This document shows, one piece after another, positions 41,340 through 50,079 of a DNA stretch of 64,000 nucleotides. Source of the stretch: Halobaculum marinum (lineage in GTDB: Archaea > Halobacteriota > Halobacteria > Halobacteriales > Haloferacaceae); assembly GCF_029338555.1 (NCBI RefSeq), contig NZ_CP119989.1, positions 2,852,001 through 2,916,000 of the forward strand, read 5' to 3'. The position numbers and the translations under genes are program-made. Within the stretch, counting starts at the first letter, position 1. Each line of letters starts with the position of its first letter. Under the pieces are notes generated by a model. The model was not told where the DNA came from. It saw nothing but the letters and a program-made list of their open reading frames with translations, and searched no databases.

Positions 41340-42461
41340 GTGTCGAACCGCCCGGACGACGCCGACCGCTCGCGGGTCGGTGCGCAGATCGCGCGTGCTC
41401 TCCGTCGCGTCGAGCCCTCGCCCCGCGTCGTCGACTGGGCCATCGCCGCCTGTGTCGCCGTCGAGGTCGCCTCCGGCCTGTACTCGTTCACGCAGGGACG
41501 CCCGAGCGGCGCGTGGGTATTCTGGCTCCACTCGGTCGTCGGCCTGACGCTCGTCGCCCTCGTCGGCTTCAAACTGTACCGCGTCCGTCGCCGCGTCACC
41601 GCGCGGGCCGCGTGGGACCGCTTCACCCCGGTGTCCGTCCTCCAAGCGGTCGTCGCGCTCGCGGCGCTCGCGACGGGCGTGTTCTGGGTACTCGGTGGCA
41701 ACGTCCCCATCTTCGCGTGGACGACGCTGAACCTCCACGTCGGCCTCGGCCTCCTGCTCGTGCCGCTCGTCCTGTGGCACCTCCGCGGGCGCTACCACTC
41801 GCCGCGGGCGCTCGACCCGGACCGCCGGAACGCCCTCAAAGTCGGGGCGCTCCTCCTCGCAGGCACAGTGGCGTGGCGCGCGACGGAGACGGCCGACCGC
41901 GCCCTCGGCGGCGCGAGTCGGCGCTTCACGGGATCGAAGCCCACGGGCGACCTGTACGACACCGAGACGGAGGGTGGGGGGTTCCCGGTCACCTCCTGGG
42001 TCGCCGACGACCCGGACCCCGTCGACCGCGACGCGTGGACGCTGTCGGTGAGAGGACTCGTCGACGAGGAACTCGCGCTCGACGGCGGCGAGGTTGGAGC
42101 CGAGCGGACGCTGGAGGCCACCCTCGACTGCACCTCGGGGTGGTACACGGTGCAGGAGTGGGGCGGCGTCCGCGTCGGCGACCTGCTCGACGCGGCGGGC
42201 GTCGACGAACGGACGCGCTACGTCCGGTTCACGTCGGTGACGGGCTACCGCTGGTCGCTCCCGGTCGAAGAGGCTCGCGACGCGCTCCTCGCGACCCACG
42301 TGGGCGGCCGACGGCTGAGCCACGGTCACGGCGCGCCGATGCGACTCGTGGCGCCGGGACGCCGCGGCTTCCAGTGGGTGAAGTGGGTCGAGTCGGTGGA
42401 GGTGCGCGAGCGCGCCGACCCGATGCAGTGGCTCGTGACGCTGGTGTCGGGGTTCGACTGA
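41340..42461 (+). CDS. Cytochrome b561-like / molybdopterin oxidoreductase fusion
   Basis: A 373-residue protein. Residues 30-150 make a four-helix membrane domain with histidines placed as heme ligands (H64 in FWLHSVVG; H133 in LNLHVGLG; H147 and H153 in WHLRGRYH). A twin-arginine-like helix follows (DRRNALKVGALLLAGTVAW, about 161-179). Residues 205-360 form the sulfite oxidase-type molybdopterin domain, with the molybdenum cysteine C264 in TLDCTSGWYT and SHGHGAPMRLVAPG. The dimerisation domain is missing, as in MsrP/YedY. It would pass electrons between an outside substrate and quinone or the nearby halocyanin. GTG start. Confidence 0.88.
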   Translation: MSNRPDDADRSRVGAQIARALRRVEPSPRVVDWAIAACVAVEVASGLYSFTQGRPSGAWVFWLHSVVGLTLVALVGFKLYRVRRRVTARAAWDRFTPVSVLQAVVALAALATGVFWVLGGNVPIFAWTTLNLHVGLGLLLVPLVLWHLRGRYHSPRALDPDRRNALKVGALLLAGTVAWRATETADRALGGASRRFTGSKPTGDLYDTETEGGGFPVTSWVADDPDPVDRDAWTLSVRGLVDEELALDGGEVGAERTLEATLDCTSGWYTVQEWGGVRVGDLLDAAGVDERTRYVRFTSVTGYRWSLPVEEARDALLATHVGGRRLSHGHGAPMRLVAPGRRGFQWVKWVESVEVRERADPMQWLVTLVSGFD

Positions 42462-42975
42462 TCAGGTGTCTGCGGCGCCGTCCACGGCCGCCGTGTCGGC
42501 CCCCCGCGGACTGACGAGGTGGACGTGGTCGTCGCTCGCGAGCGTCCGCGATGCCCGCCGGCAAGAAGGGTGCGTCTGCCTCGCGCAGTTCGGCGGGGGT
42601 CCGCCAGTACGCCTCGTACTCGACTGGGTCGCCGTCCTCGTCTGCGTCGTCGACGCCAGCGAACGTCGCCCGGTCGTACAGCGACACGTCCGCGAACGTC
42701 GCCTCGCGGACGACCGCGAGTTCGTGGTGTGCGTCCCCGCCGAACTCGAACAGGTTCTCGACGGTACAGACGACGGGACCGGCGTCGACTGCGACGCCGA
42801 GTTCCTCGCGGAACTCGCGTTCGAGCGCCACGCCGCTCGGCTCGCCGTGTTCGATGCCGCCGCGGATGAACCGGTGGAAGTGCGTCTCGTCGGTCCCCGA
42901 GAGCCGTTGCACGAGGTACGCGTCGGTGTCGGGATGGCGCACCGCGCCGAGAACGACGCCGCGGATGTCGGGCAT
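42462..42975 (-). CDS. NUDIX hydrolase, apparent frameshift near the C-terminus
   Basis: A NUDIX protein of about 170 residues. The NUDIX box is GGIEHGEPSGVALEREFREE (about 39-58) plus LGV, complete with all catalytic glutamates. Near the end (about 42546) the frame shifts: read on, it runs as arginine-rich nonsense into the molybdopterin gene on the other strand (to 42229); removing one base in the GCGGACG word gives a sensible end ATLASDDHVHLVSPRG and a stop at 42462. The substrate is a nucleoside diphosphate derivative, not further known. ATG start at 42975. Confidence 0.8.
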
Positions 42976-43048
42976 GGATCAGTGACGATTTCGAGAGTGG
43001 GAGAAGTCGGTATCGGTTCGTTCGATGACGACCGCGGACACCGCCGCG

Positions 43049-43885
43049 TCAGTCCAAGTCGCCGCGCCGGATCGCCCGTTCCGCCTCCTCGAGCGCCGCC
43101 TCGCGGTCGAACGACTCGACGATCTCACGCAGTTCCTCGTCGCTCGCGTCCGCCAGGTCCTCGGCGTGGCGGGTGATGTTCGGCACGGCGCGGAGGATGT
43201 TGTCGACGATGGGCACCGCCGCGACTTGCGCCGACCGGCTCATCGGGTTGAGGTCGATCACGATTTCGGTCTTCCCCATCGCGCCGAGCGCCTCGGCGCG
43301 GTCGCCGTCCTCCAGCGGGACCACGACCACGTCGGCGTCGCCGATACCGTCGGCGTCGACCTTCGCGCGCTCGTGGCTGAGGCCGGGGATCCGGCCGTCT
43401 GCGGTCAGTCCCTTTACCTCGCTCGCGCCGTGCTCGCGGAGGTGGTCGGCGATCGCTTGCATCCGTTCTTCGGTGCGGTTGAACAGGTTCACTTCGACGT
43501 CCGCGCCCGTCGCCTCGGCCAACTCGACGATCTCGCCCGGCACCAGCGCCGCGACGTTGCCGTTCACCGAGAGGACCGCGTGGTCGGCCAACAGGAGGTG
43601 TGCGGCGGCGGCGCGGGCCGCGGCGTCAGTGCTCGGGAGGGTCTCCTCGCCGAGCAAGTAGTCGAACGCCTCGCCGCGCCCCTCCGCGATGAGGCCCTGC
43701 TGGGACGTGATGCCGATGTCCACGCCGTGTTCGATCCGGTGGCGGGTGAGCAGCGACTGGTAGCGCGGGTGGTCCTCGGGAATCTCAGACTCGTGGTCGA
43801 CCTCGCTCGGCGCGTCCGGTGCGGTCGACGCGTCGCCGGCGGGGTCGCCCGCGTCGGCGGCGTCGGCGTCGGCGTCGTCGGTCAT
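43049..43885 (-). CDS. 4-phosphopantoate-beta-alanine ligase
   Basis: A 278-residue enzyme (formerly DUF137) that joins 4-phosphopantoate with beta-alanine using ATP, the archaeal way to 4-phosphopantothenate for CoA. It is recognised by HPRYQSLLTRHRIEHGVDIG (about 39-58), NLFNRTEERMQAIADHLREHG and ADVVVVPLEDGDRAEALGAMGK, then DLNPMSRSAQVA. An acidic tail of about 30 residues lies at the N-terminus. ATG at 43885 preferred. Its gene follows the pantoate kinase gene, the two consecutive steps. Confidence 0.94.
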   Translation of the reverse strand: MTDDADADAADAGDPAGDASTAPDAPSEVDHESEIPEDHPRYQSLLTRHRIEHGVDIGITSQQGLIAEGRGEAFDYLLGEETLPSTDAAARAAAAHLLLADHAVLSVNGNVAALVPGEIVELAEATGADVEVNLFNRTEERMQAIADHLREHGASEVKGLTADGRIPGLSHERAKVDADGIGDADVVVVPLEDGDRAEALGAMGKTEIVIDLNPMSRSAQVAAVPIVDNILRAVPNITRHAEDLADASDEELREIVESFDREAALEEAERAIRRGDLD

Positions 43886-43959
43886 ACCCGCCCGTCGTCG
43901 CCGCGGCGCGAAAAACGCATCCACTCGCGGACGGTGGCTGTGGTGGTCTCGCTCGTGTG

Positions 43960-44847
43960 CTACTCGACGGCCCGCAGCGTCGCCCCCGTCGGGTGGATCG
44001 CACAGGCGTCGGCGTCGTAGCCGGCGTCAGAGAGCCCGGAGCCGAGCGCGTACACCGTCCGACCGAGCATCGCCATCGACGCCTGTCCGCCTTCGGCTTC
44101 GACCGCCTCGACCGCCTCGGCGACCTCCGGCACCAACAGGCCGGCCTCACTCGCGAACTCGCGGCCGGCGGCGAGCAACTCGTGTTCGTCGGGGGCGCGC
44201 ATGAGTCGCCTGAGCGCCGTCTCGCCGGCCTCTTGCACTGGGTCGAGTTCGCCGCCGAGCACCCGCTCGGTCGACAGTTCGCCGAAGGAGACGTACTCCA
44301 CGCGAGGGCGCGCCGGGACGCCGTCCATCCGCCCGTGCCCCGGTGCGCCGGGCTCCAAGCGGACCGGGAGGCCCCCGCGGAACTGCCCGACCACGTCGCC
44401 GAGTCCGGTACCTGCGGCGGCTTCAGCCGCGTGGGCGACGCGCACCAGGTCGTTCTCCGAGCGGCCCAACGCGAACAGCTCGTTGGCCGCCAGCGCCGTC
44501 GCCAGCGCGGCGGCCCCGGAGACGCCGAAGCCCGCGCCGACGGGAACGTCGCTGGTCACCTCCACGTCGGCGACGATACCCAGTTCGGCGAGCACGCGGT
44601 TCACCGGGTCCATCTCGGCGGGCGACCCGTCGAGGTCCAGCGCCGCGAGGCCGCCCTCCGTCGCCGCGGCCGCGGGGTCGCCAGCCACATCTGTGACGTC
44701 GCCGTCGGGCGGTCGGACCGTCACCTCGACGCCGTCCGACAGCGCGAGGCCGGCGCCACGCGAACCGGCGCGTACGGGGTCGTCGTCGGGGTACGGCGCG
44801 AAGAAGGCGGTGACGTGCCCCGGCGCGAACGCGGTCGCCTCGTCCAT
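43960..44847 (-). CDS. Pantoate kinase (GHMP family)
   Basis: A 295-residue GHMP kinase. The opening is FAPGHVTAFFAP, the ATP-binding motif is PVGAGFGVSGAAALATALA (about 100-118), and the last motif lies in ALGSGLSDAGYDADACAIHP. It phosphorylates pantoate for the archaeal CoA route. It is followed 74 bases on by the ligase for the next step. The ATG at 44847 fits the family's N-terminus. Confidence 0.94.
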   Translation of the reverse strand: MDEATAFAPGHVTAFFAPYPDDDPVRAGSRGAGLALSDGVEVTVRPPDGDVTDVAGDPAAAATEGGLAALDLDGSPAEMDPVNRVLAELGIVADVEVTSDVPVGAGFGVSGAAALATALAANELFALGRSENDLVRVAHAAEAAAGTGLGDVVGQFRGGLPVRLEPGAPGHGRMDGVPARPRVEYVSFGELSTERVLGGELDPVQEAGETALRRLMRAPDEHELLAAGREFASEAGLLVPEVAEAVEAVEAEGGQASMAMLGRTVYALGSGLSDAGYDADACAIHPTGATLRAVE

Positions 44848-44942
44848 ACTCGCGACAGCGCCGGGGTGAGAGTAGGGGTTTCGATCCCCGTCGAGCGGTC
44901 GCTGACCCGCGGGCTTTTGTCTCCAGCGCCGACCCACCGGGC

Positions 44943-45494
44943 ATGGACCACGTCGTCGTCGACGACCTCGACAACTCGCTGCAGCCTGCCGCGGTGATGC
45001 GTCACCTGACGGAGCCGCTGGGGTGTACGGATCTGGCGATCAACTACTACGAACTCGCGCCCGGCGACTCGTTCGCCTTCGCGTACCACAACCACGAGGT
45101 CCAAGAGGAGGTGTTCGTCGTCCTGTCGGGGACGGCGACGTGGGTCGTCGGCCCCGAACCGGACGAGGCGCCGTTCGAGGAGGCCGGCGCGCCCGAGGAG
45201 CGTCGCGAGGTCGCGGTCGGGCCGCTGGAGGCGATTCGTCTCCCGCCGGGGCAGTTCCAGCGTGGGTGGAACCGCGGCGACGAGCGGGTGACCGCGCTCG
45301 CGCTCGGTGCACCGTTGGCGTACGGCGAGCAGTTGAAGCGCGACGACTGCCCGGCGTGCGAGGAGGAGGTCGCGGTGTCTATCGAGCGTGCTGGCGACGA
45401 CGAGTCGCAGTTGATCACCGAGTGTGCCGACTGCGGCGCCGAGGTGGCACGGTGGCGACGCGGCGACGACGGCGAGAACGAGCGGGTCCGCTGA
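44943..45494 (+). CDS. Cupin protein with C-terminal zinc ribbon
   Basis: A 183-residue protein. The cupin barrel covers residues 35-130 with the metal-site histidines in YHNHEVQEEVFVVLSG (H49, H51, E55 type) and LPPGQFQRGWNRG. A zinc ribbon follows (DDCPACEEE and ECADCGAEVA, C-x2-C twice, about 139-168). A combination often seen in haloarchaea, with unknown substrate. Divergent from pantoate kinase. Confidence 0.87.
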   Translation: MDHVVVDDLDNSLQPAAVMRHLTEPLGCTDLAINYYELAPGDSFAFAYHNHEVQEEVFVVLSGTATWVVGPEPDEAPFEEAGAPEERREVAVGPLEAIRLPPGQFQRGWNRGDERVTALALGAPLAYGEQLKRDDCPACEEEVAVSIERAGDDESQLITECADCGAEVARWRRGDDGENERVR

Positions 45495-45497
45495 CGG

Positions 45498-45842
45498 CTA
45501 CACGGAGCGGGCGGCCTCGTAGCTCGCGCGGAGATAGCGGTCCAGGTCACAGTCGGTGGCGGTCGCGGGTGGGAGCACCGCCCACCGGTCGACGGTGCGC
45601 GCCCCCGCCGCGAACGGTTCGACCGGGAACTCCGCCGCGAGGTGCTCGCGGTCGTCGTCCGGGAGGCGAGTGAGGGCGACGCCCTGCGTCGAGACCACCG
45701 CGAACAGCGTCCCGTCGGCGGTGTAGGAGGGGCAGCCGAACATCGTCGTGTGGGCGACGCCCGGCCAGTTCTCGATCACACGGTCACACTGCGCCCGGAG
45801 GTCCCCGGCGACCTCCTCGTCGTAGTACCCGCTCGGCGTCAT
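45498..45842 (-). CDS. TfoX/YjbR-like small protein
   Basis: A 114-residue protein with a fold resembling the TfoX N-terminal or YjbR/DUF1801 type: VIENWPGVAHTTMFGCPSYTADGTLFAVVSTQGVALTRL is at about residues 22-60. Such proteins are small and of unclear function. ATG at 45842 preferred; the 17 upstream codons run into the spacer. Convergent with the cupin gene. Confidence 0.72.
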   Translation of the reverse strand: MTPSGYYDEEVAGDLRAQCDRVIENWPGVAHTTMFGCPSYTADGTLFAVVSTQGVALTRLPDDDREHLAAEFPVEPFAAGARTVDRWAVLPPATATDCDLDRYLRASYEAARSV

Positions 45843-45957
45843 GCCGTGGGGTACGCGGGAGCCGAATCTATGTGTATCGGTACCGAAGATCACAGTCTAT
45901 CGCGCGTCGGTCCGCTCCCGTCGGCGGAAAAATGGAGAATCCAGAGCGTCGCGTCGT

Positions 45958-47262
45958 CTACGGGCTCAGGCGCTGGCGGTCGCGCGGGAACAGGACGGCC
46001 TCGCGGATGTTGTCGAGGTCGAGCATCGTCATGAGGAGGCGCTCGGCGCCCATCCCCCAGCCGGCGTGGGGCGGCATCCCGTAGCGGAACATCTTCGTGT
46101 AGTAGTCGAACTCCTCGGGGTCGAGTCCCTGCTGCTCGAAGCCGGCGATGAGCTCCTCGTAGCGGTGCTCGCGCTGGCCGCCCGACACGAGCTCCATGCG
46201 CGGGTGCATCATGTCGAAGCCGGTCGACTTGTCGGGCTCGTCGTCGTGGTCCTTGATGTAGAACGGCTTCACCTCCGACGGCCAGTCGGTGATGAAGTAG
46301 TGCTCGCCGACCTCCTGCCCGAGCACGTGCTCGGCCTCCGTCGAGAGGTCGTCGCCCCACACCAGGTGGTCGTCGAGTTCGCCCGTCGCGTTGACGCGGT
46401 CGAGCGCCTCCTGGTAGCTCAGGCGCGGGAAGTCGCCCTCGGGGACCTCGAAGTCGTCGGCGAGGTCGAGCAGTTCGAGTTCGTCGGCGCAGTTCTCCTG
46501 CACCGCCTCGTAGGCCGCCTTCGTGACCGCCTCGGCGACGTCCATCGCCTCGGTGTGGTCACAGAACGCGCCCTCGAAGTCGATGGAGTGGGCCTCGTTG
46601 AGGTGGCGCGGCGTGTTGTGCTCCTCAGCACGGAAGATCGGGCCGATCTCGAACACGCGCTCCAGGTTGGAGCCAGCCATCAGCTGCTTGAACAGCTGCG
46701 GGCTCTGGTTCATGAACGCCTCCTCGCCGAAGTAGGAGATGGGGAACAGCTCCGTGCCGCCCTCCGTCCCGGTGGCGACGATCTTCGGCGTGTTGATCTC
46801 GGTGGCGTCGTGGCTGCGGAAGGCGTCGCGGACCGCTCGGAGGAGTTCCGCGCGGATCTCGAAGATGGCCTGGACCTCCGGCTTGCGGAGGTCGAGCGTG
46901 CGGTTGTTCAGGCGGGTCGGCAGTTCGGCGTCGACCTTGCCGGAGGGGTCGAGCGGGAGTTCGGGGTCGGCGGGCGCGACGACCTCGATGTCGGTCGGGA
47001 CGACCTCGACGCCGGTGGGCGCGCGGGGCTCCTCCTTCACGTCGCCCTCGACCTTGAGGACGGACTCGCGGTGGGCGTCGAGGCCGGTCTCGACCATCGC
47101 CTCGTCCATCTCGTCTTTCTCGAGTTTGACCTGGATCTTCCCCGTCTTGTCGCGGAGGATCAGGAACGCGATACCGCCGAGGTCGCGGGTCTCGTGGACC
47201 CAGCCGGCGACGGTGACCGCCTCGCCGGGGGTCGCGTCAGCCGTGTAGGTTCGACCGTGCAT
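45958..47262 (-). CDS. aspS: Aspartate-tRNA(Asp/Asn) ligase, non-discriminating archaeal type
   Basis: A 434-residue class IIb synthetase. The OB-fold anticodon domain covers residues 1-105, motif 2 is [20 protein letters not shown] (about 207-226) and motif 3 is [14 protein letters not shown] (about 401-414). In the anticodon domain the sequence GWVHETRD has histidine where discriminating archaeal enzymes have tryptophan, and APTGVEVVP has proline, both signs of an enzyme that also charges tRNA(Asn) for later amidation. Start ATG 47262. Confidence 0.96.
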   Translation of the reverse strand: MHGRTYTADATPGEAVTVAGWVHETRDLGGIAFLILRDKTGKIQVKLEKDEMDEAMVETGLDAHRESVLKVEGDVKEEPRAPTGVEVVPTDIEVVAPADPELPLDPSGKVDAELPTRLNNRTLDLRKPEVQAIFEIRAELLRAVRDAFRSHDATEINTPKIVATGTEGGTELFPISYFGEEAFMNQSPQLFKQLMAGSNLERVFEIGPIFRAEEHNTPRHLNEAHSIDFEGAFCDHTEAMDVAEAVTKAAYEAVQENCADELELLDLADDFEVPEGDFPRLSYQEALDRVNATGELDDHLVWGDDLSTEAEHVLGQEVGEHYFITDWPSEVKPFYIKDHDDEPDKSTGFDMMHPRMELVSGGQREHRYEELIAGFEQQGLDPEEFDYYTKMFRYGMPPHAGWGMGAERLLMTMLDLDNIREAVLFPRDRQRLSP

Positions 47263-47393
47263 ACAGTGCGCTTCCGGCGCGATGTGTTAAAGTCGGTCGA
47301 TCCCCGCTGTCACCCCTCGGGAAGGCTTAACACGGAGGATCGCCCGCCAGTCGTGAGTGTCGGTCGGCAGACGCGCGTCGGCCGACGGGGGTA

Positions 47394-47401
47394 CGCTTAT
47401 C
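47394..47401 (+). promoter_or_regulatory. TATA-like box of the histidine kinase gene
   Basis: CGCTTATC, centred about 28 bases before the GTG at 47426, supporting a leaderless start there. Confidence 0.5.
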
Positions 47402-47425
47402 CCCCCGGCATCGAATCGACCCGCA

Positions 47426-48691
47426 GTGACGAACTCGGGCGGACGTGAGGAACCGAGAGACGACGCCGTGACCCGCGGCGCCGCGACTCGCGACGGCGCC
47501 GACGCGCCGGCGGAGGTCGACGACGACGCCGGACCGGCCTGGTTCTCCACCGCACTGGCGGCCAGCGGCGTGTTCACGGGGGCGCTCGTCGTCGGGACGG
47601 CCGCCCTCGCGTTCACCTCCGCGGGGCGGTCCCCGGGGTCGATCGTGTTGGGTCTCGTCGGCCCGCTGTGTGCGGTGTGGGCGTACGGCGTCACCCTCGC
47701 GTGGGTGGCGCGCACGCGCCCGCCGCGCCACCACCACGCCCGTCTCGCCGGCTGGCTGGTGATCGGGGTGATCCCGCTGGTGGTCGGTGCGGTCGTGATG
47801 CAGGCGTACAGCGCCGCCGTCGGGGCGCTGTCGTCGTTCTCGCCGGCGGCCGCGGGCGGGTGGGCCTGCGGCGGGGTCGTGTTCGGCGCCGCCGTCGGCA
47901 TCGGCGACGTCCGCGTCCGGATGCGCACGGCGGAGGCCGAGGAGGCGAACGCCCGCTTCGAGCGACTCGTCGAGGTGCTCACCGTCCTCAACCGGGTGTT
48001 GCGCCACGACGTGCGCAACGACCTCACCGTGATCGCGGGGTACATCGACCTCGCGCGCCGCGAGGGCGACGCCTCCATCGCCGAGTACCTCGACGGCATC
48101 GAGGCACGCGCCGAGCGCATCGAGCGGCTGAGCGACCACGCGCGCCTCGCCGAGGACGCGGTGTTGGGCGACGAGACGATCGAGGGGACGACCGACCTCG
48201 CGCTCGTCGCCGAGCGCGTCGTCGGCACCATCGCCCGCGACTTCCCCGCCGCGGCGGTGTCGGTGCAGGTCAACCCCGAGGGAACGAGCGCCCGCGTCCC
48301 CGGCCACGACCTGCTGGAGTCGGCTATCCACAACGTCGTCGAGAACGCCGTCGAGCACGCCGGGCGCGAGGACCCGACGGTCGACGTGACCGTGCGGGTG
48401 CGCCAGACCGACGCCGTCGACGACGACGCGACCCCCCGACTGCCGTCGGGGCGAGCCCCGGTCGGCGTCGTCGAGGTAGTCGTCGCCGACGACGGCCCGG
48501 GGTTCCCCGACCGCGAGCGGGCCGTGCTGGAGGAGGGCGGCGAGGACGCGCTGGAGTCGAGTTCCGGGATGGGGCTGTGGGTGGTCCACTGGATCGTCGA
48601 CACCGTCGGCGGCGTCACGACCGTCGCGGACCGCGACGGCGGCGGCAGCGTCGTCACGCTCCGGTTCCCGCGAGTCGACGACGGCGAGTGA
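47426..48691 (+). CDS. Membrane histidine kinase
   Basis: A 421-residue sensor kinase. Residues 35-165 carry four membrane helices. A dimerisation/phosphoacceptor domain follows with the H-box LNRVLRHDVRNDLTVIAGYI (histidine at about 195), then the ATPase domain with N box (IHNVVENAVEHA), G1 (VADDGPGFP) and G2 (SSGMGLWVVHWIVDTVGG). No separate sensor domain, so it may sense the membrane or chloride/osmotic state. There is no partner response regulator gene in the window. GTG start. Confidence 0.93.
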   Translation: MTNSGGREEPRDDAVTRGAATRDGADAPAEVDDDAGPAWFSTALAASGVFTGALVVGTAALAFTSAGRSPGSIVLGLVGPLCAVWAYGVTLAWVARTRPPRHHHARLAGWLVIGVIPLVVGAVVMQAYSAAVGALSSFSPAAAGGWACGGVVFGAAVGIGDVRVRMRTAEAEEANARFERLVEVLTVLNRVLRHDVRNDLTVIAGYIDLARREGDASIAEYLDGIEARAERIERLSDHARLAEDAVLGDETIEGTTDLALVAERVVGTIARDFPAAAVSVQVNPEGTSARVPGHDLLESAIHNVVENAVEHAGREDPTVDVTVRVRQTDAVDDDATPRLPSGRAPVGVVEVVVADDGPGFPDRERAVLEEGGEDALESSSGMGLWVVHWIVDTVGGVTTVADRDGGGSVVTLRFPRVDDGE

Positions 48692-48781
48692 ACTGAGTCG
48701 CTGGTGAGCCACGCGGCTCGACGGGGTGACGAGAACGGGAGGAGGGTGGCGGCAGGCTGGCGGTTCGTGAGTGACGTAGCC

Positions 48782-49504
48782 TCAGGCGTCGGCGAGGTCG
48801 GCGTGGGCGTCTTTCACGCCCTCGACGGTCTCACGGACCGCGTCGGCGCCCTCGTCGTGGAGGAGGTCGCCGACGACGACGGTGTCGGCCACCTGCCCCA
48901 TCGCGTGGGCGTCATCGTAGTCGTGGATGCCGCCGCCGTAGAACAGCGTCGACTCCTCGAGTGCGTCATGGGCCGCCTTCACCGTCTTGCGGTCGCCGAG
49001 GGTGCCGGAGTACTCGACGTACACGATGTCCTGGCCGAACATCTTCTCGGCGACGCGGGCGTACGCGCCGACCTCCTCGGGCGTGAGGTCGCAGTCGGCG
49101 CTGGTGAGCTGTGCGGCGGAGGCGTCGGGGTTGAGCACGATGTACGCCTCGGTGTGGGTGCGGTCCCAGTCGAGGTCGTCGGCGATGCGGACCCACTCCT
49201 TGTGGGCGCCGGTGATCCAGAACGGCTCGCCGGCGTTGAACACCGTCGGGATGAGGTAGCCGTCGAGCGCCTCGTCGTCGACGACGACCGCCGGGTTCGA
49301 CGGCTCCTGGTACAGCGGCACGTCGTGGGCCTTGCACGCCTCGATGACACGGGTCGCCTTCTCGGAGGTCACGTCGAGCGTGCCGCCGATCTCGATGGCG
49401 TCCGTGCCGGTCTTGCAGGCGTCTTCGAACGTCTCGTCGCCGTGGAGTTCCTTGTCGGGGTCGATCTTGAGGATGTGGTCCCACTCCTCCCAGGGCGCAC
49501 TCAT
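48782..49504 (-). CDS. Geranylgeranylglyceryl phosphate synthase
   Basis: A 240-residue TIM-barrel enzyme that joins geranylgeranyl diphosphate with glycerol-1-phosphate, the first committed step of archaeal ether lipids. The phosphate-binding parts are visible: [14 protein letters not shown] (N-terminus), [14 protein letters not shown] (about 36-49), [12 protein letters not shown] (about 168-179) and [16 protein letters not shown] (about 192-207). Short haloarchaeal form. A TATA-like stretch (about 49531-49538, minus strand) stands 26-34 bases before the ATG. Confidence 0.95.
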   Translation of the reverse strand: MSAPWEEWDHILKIDPDKELHGDETFEDACKTGTDAIEIGGTLDVTSEKATRVIEACKAHDVPLYQEPSNPAVVVDDEALDGYLIPTVFNAGEPFWITGAHKEWVRIADDLDWDRTHTEAYIVLNPDASAAQLTSADCDLTPEEVGAYARVAEKMFGQDIVYVEYSGTLGDRKTVKAAHDALEESTLFYGGGIHDYDDAHAMGQVADTVVVGDLLHDEGADAVRETVEGVKDAHADLADA

Positions 49505-49820
49505 ATTGGCTGTTGGTGGTGTGCAGAGGGCTAAAAAGGGCGCGGATGCGCGGTGTGACACCCGTAGATTCAACTCCCAGCTGTGGAGGACGGACACGAG
49601 GGGCCGGCGTGCGGCATCGAGACGGCGGCTCTGCCGATAGGGTGGAGGCACGGATCGAGCGCACCGACCAGAAGGTCGATATCGTGAGGAAGCGGTAGGG
49701 GGTAGTCGTCGCCGAGTCGCGCCGCGAACGACCGACCGATTCGCTCACGGTCGCGACCGCTCCACGCTCTCGTCCCTCGATCCCAACTGATACCCGTGGT
49801 CCGCGTCTCCACAGAGAGAC
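49505..49820. promoter_or_regulatory. Divergent spacer between GGGP synthase and a small membrane protein gene
   Basis: About 315 bases. Near the left end is the minus-strand TATA-like element CTTTTTAG (about 49531-49538) for GGGP synthase. The rest shows no convincing gene: an open minus-strand frame of 80 codons (49570-49812) lacks a recognisable protein pattern. No strong TATA box before 49821; CTGATACCC around 49788-49796 is the best candidate. Confidence 0.5.
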
Positions 49821-50057
49821 ATGGGATTCTTAGACTCCTTCGGAGCCTTAGCGAGCAGCATCGTCGCGTCGATCGTGCTGCTGGTGTTCGCCATCCTCAG
49901 CTTCTTCATCACGGTGTTCATCGTGCAGGTCGGCGCCGGCCTCGCGGGCTACTCGCCCACCGGCGACTTCATCGTGCTGTCGGCAGCCATCCTCGCGACG
50001 GGCGCCATCGTCGCGGGGGCGACGCCGCTGTCGGGACTCAGCGGCATCACGGAGTAA
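49821..50057 (+). CDS. Small two-helix membrane protein
   Basis: A 78-residue protein with two long hydrophobic helices (about 10-42 and 48-70), joined by GLAGYSPTGD. It starts with the amphipathic MGFLDSFGALASSI. Function unknown; small membrane proteins of this look are common in haloarchaea. Confidence 0.7.
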   Translation: MGFLDSFGALASSIVASIVLLVFAILSFFITVFIVQVGAGLAGYSPTGDFIVLSAAILATGAIVAGATPLSGLSGITE

Positions 50058-50079
50058 CGACGGGCAGTCGGCGCGCGAC

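Noticed and set aside
42229-42461. Extension of the NUDIX protein by about 80 residues into the molybdopterin gene on the other strand
   Set aside because: The extension is low-complexity Arg/Gly/Pro sequence antisense to a conserved gene; a one-base indel explains it.
49570-49812. An 80-codon minus-strand frame in the spacer beside GGGP synthase
   Set aside because: No recognisable pattern, no upstream TATA box, no hydrophobic or cysteine motif; kept as non-coding.
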